A stretch of 6,336 bases of DNA, taken from NCBI GenBank assembly GCA_022705365.1, contig JAKJEP010000200.1:1-6336 (forward strand). Direction: 5' to 3'. The DNA comes from Planctomycetota bacterium. Its GTDB lineage: Bacteria; Planctomycetota; Phycisphaerae; Sedimentisphaerales; SM23-30. The position numbers and the translations under genes were made by a program. This document shows, in pieces, positions 1 to 5,240 of this stretch; position 1 is the stretch's first letter, and the number at the start of each line of letters is the position of its first letter. Below the pieces are notes generated by a model that was not told where the DNA came from, ran no database searches, and saw only the letters and a list, made by a program, of their open reading frames with translations.

Positions 1-155
1 GGGAGAGCCGGCGGCCCCAATATGCCGCGCAATGCCGATACGTCCAGGCGTTATCTGGTTGGAAATCGTGCCAGATTCATGACTCCATTCATTCGGCATC
101 GGACTAAAAGACAGCTTGCAGAGATTTGAGCTACCTGATTTTAACTCTTTTTTCC
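1..155. other. Left-edge segment, no supportable gene
   Basis: This stretch contains no reading frame I can assign. A plus-strand frame beginning at base 1 stays open to a TGA at 127-129, and a minus-strand frame is open from about 205 to the window edge, with a first ATG at 99-97 that has no Shine-Dalgarno sequence. Neither product is recognisable, and in such a short edge piece open frames occur by chance. If the 156-181 repeat is an integration border, this segment is the DNA outside the element, meaning host chromosome or a still older insertion. Confidence 0.4.
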
Positions 156-181
156 CAATGAGGGCGGTGGGACTCGAAACC
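156..181 (-). repeat. Left copy of tRNA 3'-end direct repeat (candidate att site)
   Basis: Bases 156-178 are identical to 4388-4410 (23 of 23), and the match extends to 25 of 26 over 156-181 versus 4388-4413. On the minus strand the shared part reads as a T-loop (TTCGAGT), the 3' T-stem strand (CCCAC) and the 3' acceptor strand (CGCCCTC plus discriminator A). The bases on the 5' side of the T-loop do not complete the T-stem, so this is not a functional tRNA. The flank at 181-205 (minus strand) loosely recalls a D-arm, but no cloverleaf forms. A truncated tRNA end used as an integrase core is the most economical reading. A decayed second tRNA gene is the alternative. Confidence 0.65.
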
Positions 182-364
182 GCTGCTCTTCCTTATCAAT
201 TACACCAAAATCGACCTTCTTACATTTATTATTGCATTTTTCCGGTTTTTGGATTATAGCGTAACTAGTTATAAATAAAATATTTACATCAAAATTTAAA
301 AAACAATAAATGTAATATATGTGATTATCAATAACACCATTGTATGATAATTAGACAGGAATAA
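182..364. other. AT-rich leader between tRNA-end repeat and short ORF
   Basis: This is a strongly AT-rich segment with no gene. It contains CTTACATTTATTA at 219-231, repeated exactly at 4345-4357 just outside the other tRNA-end copy. It also contains an inverted pair ATTATC (324-329) and GATAAT (346-351) upstream of the short ORF at 365. The layout of repeat, AT-rich leader and plus-strand small gene is similar to that right of the second tRNA-end copy, which suggests the terminal part of another integrated element. No promoter is convincing: a TTGCAT/TATAGC pair with a 17-bp spacer exists near 231-259 but matches consensus poorly. Confidence 0.35.
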
Positions 365-487
365 ATGTCAATGGCTAAAAAGGCTGGCAGACCTGTAAAA
401 TATGTTTTTGGATATATGATGGAAAGCCTATCGCAGGATTACGTTAGGCTGGTGCCTCCGCCGGCTCCGTTAATGCGGCCCGTATAA
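365..487 (+). pseudogene. Truncated 5' end of a small basic (DNA-binding-like?) gene
   Basis: A 40-codon frame starts at ATG 365 (or the in-frame ATG at 371) after AGGA at 357-360. The N-terminus reads MSMAKKAGRPVKYVFGY and then MMESLSQ. It is basic, with a GRP motif of the kind seen at the start of many small phage or plasmid DNA-binding proteins. From about base 440 the frame merely reads the antisense of the antiporter 3' end, giving a proline-rich tail that looks meaningless, and it stops at 485-487. The picture is a real gene start whose body was lost where the antiporter segment joins. The family cannot be named from about 24 residues. A chance ORF remains possible. Confidence 0.35.
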
Positions 488-1901
488 TAGCCTCGTCTGC
501 TACGTGTGCCAGGATAGTGACCTGATCCCAACCATGCAAGCAAGTGCTGCCCTTGGGTACAACTACTTCGCTGCCGCGAGTGATCAAAGTGATGACGGAT
601 CCGGCCGGCAGCTTCAGATCCGAGATTCGTGGCCCCGGTTTACCTTCTGGTCCGGGTATATCCACGACCACCAGGTCCATATCGCTCTTGGCCATTGTGA
701 TCAGTTCCAGGTTGTATAGCGGTTTAGATCGGGAATGGGTGGACAGGTTTAATCGTCTGGCCAACCAGCCTAGAGTGGAACCCTGGAAGGCGAAGGACAG
801 AATTACCACAAAAAACACCAGATTGAAAATTTCCTGGCCAATTGCTATTCCTGCGGCCATCGGGTAAGTAGCAAGAATGATCGGAACTGCGCCACGCAAA
901 CCTGCCCATGAGATAAATAGTTTGTTCCTTGCCCCTACCTTTAGTCCCAGCGTGCCAAGCCATATTGCTAACGGTCTGGCCGCAAATGTCAGCACGAGGA
1001 ACAACAAAATACCGTTCATCCACAGACCCGCCCACTGTCTGGGAAAAACCAGCAGGCCCATCAAAACGAACATACAGATTTCCGAGATGGTGGCGAGAGA
1101 CGATACGAAGTTTGCTATCCCTTGCTTATGAACAAAGGGACGATTCCCCATGATGTAACCGGCGATAAACACTGCCAGCATAGCACTGCTTTGTGTTAGT
1201 TCCGCTAAACCGTAAATCAGCAGCACAATTCCTAAAGACAACACGTAATAATGCCCACGGTCCAGAGGCCGGAAACGATTGAACAACCAAACCGCGGCAT
1301 ATCCCAGCAGGATCCCCATACCAATACCTGCAGCGAATTTCCAGATAAACCAGGTTATCAGGAAATACCATTGGGTGGCTTCTCCCGTCAAAAACTGGAT
1401 AGCAGACAAGGTTAAGAGAATTGCCATAGGGTCATTGGCAGCGCTTTCGATCTCCAATGTGGAGGAGAGTTTTGGAGGTAACGATTGACGACGCAGAATA
1501 GAAAATGTAGCGGCCGCGTCGGTCGAGGAAATAATCGCCCCTGCCAGTAAGGCTTTCTCAAACGGCCACTGGAGTATTCCCCATAGTACAAGAAAAGTTA
1601 TCAATGCGGTAAGGATGACTCCCCAGGTTGCCAATCCACCCGCTACCAGCGATACGGCTCGCATATTTTCACGCCTTGTGCTGAACCCCCCCTGGAACAG
1701 GATAAAGATCAGAGCTATATTGGCTATCTGGTTAGTGAGCAGGGCATCGTCAAAATACCACCAATCGAGAACATCGCTGCCGAACAGGATTCCGGCTCCC
1801 AGAGCGATGAGAATGACCGGAACGCTCCAGCGGTCCAGAAAACCCGCTACCAGGACGATCACGATTAAAATCAAGGGGCCAATGAGATACGTTTCAATCA
1901 T
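444..1901 (-). CDS. nhaP2: CPA1-family K+(Na+)/H+ antiporter, NhaP2-like, with C-terminal TrkA-C-like domain
   Basis: An inner-membrane monovalent cation/proton antiporter, by family probably exchanging K+ (or Na+) for H+ in cation and pH homeostasis. Of 485 residues, about 1-385 are a series of hydrophobic helices and about 405-475 form a soluble domain of TrkA-C type, as in NhaP2/CvrA proteins. Visible CPA1 signatures are SSTDAA (125-130), ESAANDP (152-158) with the Asn-Asp pair of electroneutral exchangers, and SWAGLRGAVP (331-340). It is shorter than the roughly 580-residue enterobacterial proteins, apparently lacking their last C-terminal domain. I chose ATG 1901 (MIETYLIGPL) because AGGAG lies at 1909-1913, 7 nt upstream. 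An in-frame ATG at 1934 lacks such a site. The gene follows the beta-helix gene on the same strand after a 119-bp gap with no convincing promoter or terminator. The exact ion is inferred. Confidence 0.93.
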   Translation of the reverse strand: MIETYLIGPLILIVIVLVAGFLDRWSVPVILIALGAGILFGSDVLDWWYFDDALLTNQIANIALIFILFQGGFSTRRENMRAVSLVAGGLATWGVILTALITFLVLWGILQWPFEKALLAGAIISSTDAAATFSILRRQSLPPKLSSTLEIESAANDPMAILLTLSAIQFLTGEATQWYFLITWFIWKFAAGIGMGILLGYAAVWLFNRFRPLDRGHYYVLSLGIVLLIYGLAELTQSSAMLAVFIAGYIMGNRPFVHKQGIANFVSSLATISEICMFVLMGLLVFPRQWAGLWMNGILLFLVLTFAARPLAIWLGTLGLKVGARNKLFISWAGLRGAVPIILATYPMAAGIAIGQEIFNLVFFVVILSFAFQGSTLGWLARRLNLSTHSRSKPLYNLELITMAKSDMDLVVVDIPGPEGKPGPRISDLKLPAGSVITLITRGSEVVVPKGSTCLHGWDQVTILAHVADEAIIRAALTEPAEAPA

Positions 1902-2020
1902 CCATATACTCCTGGAAAAAAACAAACCAACCAACTCTTATTTCAAAATGCGGTTTTCCATTCAAATTCATATATTCTGCCAGGTTTACTCCTTCCCCAA
2001 ATCATCCGTCAAGTTGAGGA
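1902..2020 (-). other. Intergenic gap between beta-helix and antiporter genes, with antiporter RBS
   Basis: The gap is 119 bp. It holds the antiporter Shine-Dalgarno AGGAG (1909-1913). A minus-strand TTGACG at 2007-2012 could be a -35 element, but no good -10 lies at 16-18 bp. I see no hairpin followed by a T-run after the beta-helix stop, so read-through into the antiporter is possible though unproven. Confidence 0.4.
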
Positions 2021-4042
2021 TTATGGTTCCAGCCATTTATTATCTCTTGGGCCTATCTGATGTATTGGAATCGGCTGCAAACCATATTTTTCCAGAAGGT
2101 CAGGCAAACAAATATCTTCTGGAGTTTTCCCGTTTGCGTTTATTATCGGGTTATTTTCCATACTCTGCTTGTCATTCCGACGAAGAAAATCATACGTGCA
2201 ATCCGCTAAAAGATTATTTCTTATCAGATTTGCATCCGCGTTCAATCGGATATTTTGCAATTCAGGATATTTCGTCTGATACGGCTCGGAACGGATATCA
2301 ACATCCTCATAAATCTTTTTTTGAATGGTAGAGGAATCCAGATTCTGAAGCCAGCGTTTTTCGCCCCAGGATGAAAAGCTAACCGCGGCATAACAGTTAT
2401 AAAACAGATTATTTTCGACCCTGTTCTCTTTGCCGCCGTGTATCTGTACCCCTCCAAAATCCCTTGTTCCACAGCGTTCAAATATGTTTCCGTAAATCAA
2501 GACGCCTGAAATCATATCATCGAGCCGTACTCCGGCCGCTCCATGCCGTGTGCCTCCCGAAATATCAGACCAGCGATTGAACCGGATTACAATCCCCCGA
2601 TAGGATGGATTATAAAACATATCAATCGCTCCCTGATCGTCCGATTCATCGACCACATGGCTGACTTCATTGTATTCAATCAGCATGTCATTGCCTTCCA
2701 GCCGCATGGCGGATGATGACGAAAAACAGAAACGGTTGTGGCTGATACGGAAGCCGCAACCTTCCAGATGAACGGCTGGTTCATACGTGCGCTTAAATAA
2801 TGAAAAATGTTCCACCATGGTATTGTCAACAAAGTGATTTGCCGGATTCAATGTTTTGCGATCCCCACCTCGGATTTTTATGCCACCACAGCCAAACGTG
2901 CGCAGCAAACAACCGGAAATACCGTGATTGACTCCGCCTTCGATATGAATTCCATCTTTACCAAAACGTTCCACACGGCAATCAACAATCCGGCAGTTGT
3001 TTCCATTCTGTATGAAGATGGCGCTTCCTCTGCCCTCCTGAAAGGTAAGTCCCTGGAGTATCAAATGCGAACAGTCCTTCATTTGAACCATAAATGGGGC
3101 ATTAAAAACAGAGAAGGTTACGTTTGCCTGGTTGGGAATAATCCCAACGGGGGCAAACCAATAGAGTAAACCATCGGATCTTTGGAGATACCATTCTCCA
3201 GGCATGTCCATTTCACAAAAGAGATTGAGGCCAAAATACTTGAGATTGTCTTTATATCCATATCCGTGGTATGGTTCCTTCAGGTACATGGTCCGGGAGT
3301 TCGTATCCATTTTTTCCACTTTTTGATATTCATCGCTCCAGTCCCAATACCAATATCCACCCAGACGAACATCGCTTTCTTTTGCCCACCGATCTTGTGT
3401 TTGGCTGGTATATTCAAAGACTCCTTCCACGGTTCCCTGTTGGGCCGCATAGGTTGGAGGTAATGCCGTTTTGCCTTTTGCCTGGCCCGCGGTTGTGAAT
3501 TGCCGGTTGGGCCAGCGTGCCAAGGTTTGAATTTGACCGTTGCAGTATAAATCAGGGCGGTTTCCGATATCCGTTGGGTCACCAAAGTCACGGATACCGG
3601 CCGCCTTTACATCTGTTACGTAAATTTTTCCCTTTACATCGGGAGGCAATAAATCCAATTTTTCCTGCTCGCGGAGTATTTGCCAGTCTTTCAAGTCCCG
3701 ACCTGCAGTAAAAATCGGCGTTTCCCCATCTACCGCCTTATACACCACAGGCGATCCTTCCCTTCCGGAATCTTCTGAAGTATATACCACCGGTGCGTCA
3801 AGATGATATACACCCCCTTTTACATGAACAACTACCGATTTGCCAGGTGTTTCTTTTAATTGCGTTCTGACTGCTTCTCTGGCTTTTTCAAGACTTCGAA
3901 AAGGACTTTCCCGCGTGCCGTTATTGTCGTCGCTTCCATCGGGTGCCAGGTAAAATGGAACCATATTTTGTTGTGCCCAAGAAACTGAAAACAGCAGCAT
4001 GAGCAAGCACAATCCGGAAAATATTCTACTAGAAAGACTCAT
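2021..4042 (-). CDS. Exported right-handed parallel beta-helix protein, GH141-like (putative glycoside hydrolase)
   Basis: A predicted secreted protein of 673 residues, probably acting on a polysaccharide outside the cytoplasm. Residues 1-23 are a Sec signal peptide (basic start, leucine-rich core, likely cleavage after SVSWA); no lipobox is present. Next comes the N-terminal signature of such proteins (YLAPDGSDDNNGT, then SPFRSLEKAREAVR), then a GGVYHLD strand. A central insert carries ARWPN (about 175) and GEWYLQR (about 282-288). Beta-helix coils follow (repeated N-x-I/V-x-N-N-type rungs), with SDDQGAID (467-474) and VRLDD (505-509), whose acidic residues are the best active-site candidates. 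This layout matches GH141-type beta-helix enzymes as I know them, whose characterised member comes from Bacteroides pectin degradation. The substrate here is unknown, and a PL-like or non-catalytic role is possible. Start 4042 is chosen because the signal peptide begins there and an in-frame ATG at 4093 overlaps the -10 box. Confidence 0.85.
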   Translation of the reverse strand: MSLSSRIFSGLCLLMLLFSVSWAQQNMVPFYLAPDGSDDNNGTRESPFRSLEKAREAVRTQLKETPGKSVVVHVKGGVYHLDAPVVYTSEDSGREGSPVVYKAVDGETPIFTAGRDLKDWQILREQEKLDLLPPDVKGKIYVTDVKAAGIRDFGDPTDIGNRPDLYCNGQIQTLARWPNRQFTTAGQAKGKTALPPTYAAQQGTVEGVFEYTSQTQDRWAKESDVRLGGYWYWDWSDEYQKVEKMDTNSRTMYLKEPYHGYGYKDNLKYFGLNLFCEMDMPGEWYLQRSDGLLYWFAPVGIIPNQANVTFSVFNAPFMVQMKDCSHLILQGLTFQEGRGSAIFIQNGNNCRIVDCRVERFGKDGIHIEGGVNHGISGCLLRTFGCGGIKIRGGDRKTLNPANHFVDNTMVEHFSLFKRTYEPAVHLEGCGFRISHNRFCFSSSSAMRLEGNDMLIEYNEVSHVVDESDDQGAIDMFYNPSYRGIVIRFNRWSDISGGTRHGAAGVRLDDMISGVLIYGNIFERCGTRDFGGVQIHGGKENRVENNLFYNCYAAVSFSSWGEKRWLQNLDSSTIQKKIYEDVDIRSEPYQTKYPELQNIRLNADANLIRNNLLADCTYDFLRRNDKQSMENNPIINANGKTPEDICLPDLLEKYGLQPIPIHQIGPRDNKWLEP

Positions 4043-4091
4043 ACATACTCTCACAAACACCTTTCGAATACCACATCCGTTCCTATTTCCC

Positions 4092-4100
4092 ATTATATCA
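4092..4100 (-). promoter_or_regulatory. Extended -10 promoter for the beta-helix gene
   Basis: On the minus strand the bases read TGATATAAT, an exact extended -10 (TGnTATAAT), which can act without a good -35; none is seen 17 bp upstream. Transcription would start near 4085, giving a leader of about 43 nt to ATG 4042. The in-frame ATG at 4093-4091 lies inside this box and so would not be on the transcript, which supports the downstream start. Confidence 0.5.
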
Positions 4101-4387
4101 AATCGAATGGGAACAGGGGTAGTATGAAATGGCAGAAGAGAGAATGACTATCTCTATTATGAGAATTGTCAGAAGGCGGAATTTCTTGCTATGCCCGATG
4201 ACTATTGATTTGTCAACGAAGGAGAGCGAAAGGAGGGAAAAGGGAATTCGGAGGAGTTCTCTATCTCTTCTTACCTTGTTTTTAATAATTCTTTAAAATC
4301 CAATACAAAAAGTGTTATAAGTCCTTATTTTTTAAGCAAATATCCTTACATTTATTACCTAAAAAACGTTCATAAGTCCTCATTTTA
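4101..4387. other. Gene-free AT-rich spacer with short direct repeats
   Basis: This spacer lies between the beta-helix promoter and the second tRNA-end copy. It includes a purine-rich stretch (about 4219-4256) and an AT-rich stretch (4278-4387). A near-perfect 15-bp direct repeat, ATAAGTCCTTATTTT at 4317-4331 and ATAAGTCCTCATTTT at 4372-4386 (14 of 15), brackets the CTTACATTTATTA copy at 4345-4357 that is shared with 219-231. These could be integrase arm-type sites at an element end or remnants of duplication. A 50-codon plus-strand frame (4144-4296) has no clear ribosome binding site or recognisable product, so I do not call it a gene. Confidence 0.4.
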
Positions 4388-4395
4388 CAATGAGG
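4378..4395. repeat. Hairpin over the tRNA 3' end
   Basis: CCTCATT (4378-4384) and AATGAGG (4389-4395) form a perfect 7-bp stem with a 4-nt loop (TTAC). The right arm includes the acceptor 3' bases of the tRNA remnant. No T-run follows directly on either strand, so it is not a standard terminator. It may have been part of the trailer of the original tRNA gene or of the integrase core region. Confidence 0.4.
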
Positions 4396-4413
4396 GCGGT
4401 GGGACTCGAACCC
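4388..4413 (-). repeat. Right copy of the tRNA 3'-end direct repeat (candidate att core)
   Basis: This copy is identical to 156-178 over 23 bases and matches 25 of 26 overall, in the same orientation. Here it lies inside a longer tRNA 3' half (4391-4432). The pair brackets about 4.2 kb holding the antiporter and beta-helix genes. Element-like DNA lies to the right of each copy, as expected for two integrations at the same tRNA gene. Confidence 0.6.
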
Positions 4414-4432
4414 ACGACCCACGGCTTAAAAG
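4391..4432 (-). pseudogene. 3' half of a tRNA gene, probably tRNA-Lys(UUU), at an element border
   Basis: Read on the minus strand from 4432 to 4391: a 7-nt anticodon loop CTTTTAA (anticodon TTT), 3' anticodon stem GCCGT, variable loop GGGTC, T-stem and loop GTGGG-TTCGAGT-CCCAC with five perfect pairs, acceptor strand CGCCCTC and discriminator A, with no encoded CCA. The sequence on the 5' side (4433 onwards) cannot supply the anticodon 5' stem, D-arm or GAGGGCG acceptor, so the gene is only a 3' half. This is the footprint left when an integrase uses a tRNA 3' half: the intact tRNA is expected at the far end of the element, beyond the right edge of the window. The Lys assignment depends on the homology reaching base 4432. 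Confidence 0.7.
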
Positions 4433-4477
4433 AATTCAAGCCCGGCTTTTCAAATATCGTCGTTTTTCGCTTAATTT

Positions 4478-4523
4478 AAGGCTTTGCAGTTACTTATAAA
4501 GGTTTCTGCGAAGCCTTTTTTTT
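4478..4523 (+). terminator. Rho-independent terminator at the element edge
   Basis: AAGGCTTTGCAG (4478-4489) pairs with CTGCGAAGCCTT (4506-4517) over 12 positions including one T-G wobble. The loop is 16 nt, and a run of eight T ends at 4523. The T-run makes it a plus-strand terminator; the minus strand leaves A residues after the stem. No plus-strand gene ends just before it, so it may shield the element from transcription crossing in from the left. Confidence 0.75.
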
Positions 4524-4623
4524 ACGGATATTTTAATATATCGGGGGTAATTTTAAGCTATCTTGGGTGTCCTTACAACGATTCTTATGATGTCCCTAAT
4601 TTATATATTTGAGCATACCAAGA

Positions 4624-4689
4624 CCCCCTTTGCCGGGGGGTAGTGGGAATATATCCCACCACCTGATGATCATATGGTGGGTATCCCCC
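4624..4689. other. GC-rich structured element, potential three-way junction
   Basis: GGGGGGTA (4635-4642) can pair with TATCCCCC (4682-4689) over eight positions with one G-T wobble. This encloses two side-by-side hairpins: GTGGGA/TCCCAC (4643-4648 with 4654-4659, 5-nt loop) and CACC/GGTG (4660-4663 with 4676-4679), the latter centred on the palindrome ATGATCAT (4666-4673). CCCCC at 4624-4628 can compete for the same G-run. The block stands out from AT-rich flanks and sits about 60 bp upstream of the promoter at 4750. It could be a replication or transfer origin structure, an integrase or excisionase region, or a structured RNA. The sequence does not decide. Confidence 0.45.
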
Positions 4690-4749
4690 GCGCCCGGGAG
4701 CGGTGATAGTGGGCCTACCAAAATCTTTTTAAAAAAATCGTTTATCGAC

Positions 4750-4787
4750 TTGACTATATTTGTTTCCTAAAACATACTTAAAATGTT
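4750..4787 (+). promoter_or_regulatory. Sigma70-like promoter with overlapping dyad
   Basis: TTGACT (4750-4755) is followed after 17 bp by CATACT (4773-4778), so transcription would start near 4785, about 40 nt before ATG 4825. The -10 is overlapped by an inverted repeat AACAT (4771-4775) and ATGTT (4783-4787), a plausible operator. The first gene downstream encodes a ribbon-helix-helix protein, a class that often represses its own promoter by binding short dyads. Autoregulation is an inference. Confidence 0.5.
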
Positions 4788-4824
4788 GTCACAGTTAATA
4801 TGAATTTGTTAAAAAGGAAATAAA

Positions 4825-5223
4825 ATGAGTAAAGAGCATACCGCAATGAGGTTAAGCCGGGCGACACTCGACGCGCTGGACGAACTGGCAAAGATGGAAG
4901 ACAGCAGCAGAACCAAAGTCATCGAATCCGCCATATGCAGTTATATCAAAGCACGGGTACGGAATGACTGCGCCGGGGTAACGGCGCCCTTCCACCGGCT
5001 GGAAGATGTTGACCGGGTATCCCAAACCTTCCTCACGTGGCTGAAGGCGAAGCGTGGAGAGGAAGGGGTAGAATTCAAGACCTTTGAATTCATCTGGGAC
5101 TTTGACGGAAAGCCGGTGATCGTGCTGGCCGAAGCCGACGGGAAGATCGTCAATGAAGATATTGTGGCTGCTTTCCTGATGGAAGATAACGCCAAAAAAC
5201 TAATCCGGGAACAAAGCAAGTAA
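4825..5223 (+). CDS. Ribbon-helix-helix (CopG/Arc-like) DNA-binding protein
   Basis: A 132-residue protein, probably a dimeric DNA-binding regulator or accessory replication factor of the element. Residues 6-11 (TAMRLS) form the expected DNA-contacting strand, about 12-24 the first helix (ATLDALDELAKM), and about 28-43 the second (SSRTKVIESAICSYIKA). The remaining roughly 85 residues form a mixed domain I do not recognise, ending in a basic KKLIREQSK tail. This is longer than minimal RHH repressors of 45-60 residues, so the C-terminal part may bind a partner or ligand. ATG 4825 follows AAGGA (4814-4818) with 6-nt spacing. It is the first gene of a plus-strand cluster, 17 bp before the initiator-like gene, and lies behind the promoter at 4750. 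A toxin-antitoxin role is unlikely because no toxin-like partner follows. Confidence 0.75.
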   Translation: MSKEHTAMRLSRATLDALDELAKMEDSSRTKVIESAICSYIKARVRNDCAGVTAPFHRLEDVDRVSQTFLTWLKAKRGEEGVEFKTFEFIWDFDGKPVIVLAEADGKIVNEDIVAAFLMEDNAKKLIREQSK

Positions 5224-5240
5224 CATTCACCGAGGTCAGA

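Noticed and set aside
1..205. Minus-strand open frame running through the left tRNA-end copy to the window edge
   Set aside because: The frame has no start with a ribosome site, reads through the tRNA-derived repeat, and the product is not recognisable. Other frames on the plus strand are equally open.
156..215. Left repeat as a complete tRNA or the 3' end of tmRNA
   Set aside because: The 5' T-stem strand does not pair (GCGGT against CCCAC), and no acceptor 5' strand or anticodon arm can be assembled from the flank.
1615..2331. Long plus-strand frame (238 codons) opposite the antiporter and beta-helix genes
   Set aside because: It is antisense to two well-supported minus-strand genes, spans their junction, has no ribosome binding site, and its product shows no recognisable domain.
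4144..4296. 50-codon plus-strand frame upstream of the tRNA remnant
   Set aside because: No clear Shine-Dalgarno, low-complexity basic and hydrophobic product, and it lies in the promoter side of the divergent beta-helix gene.
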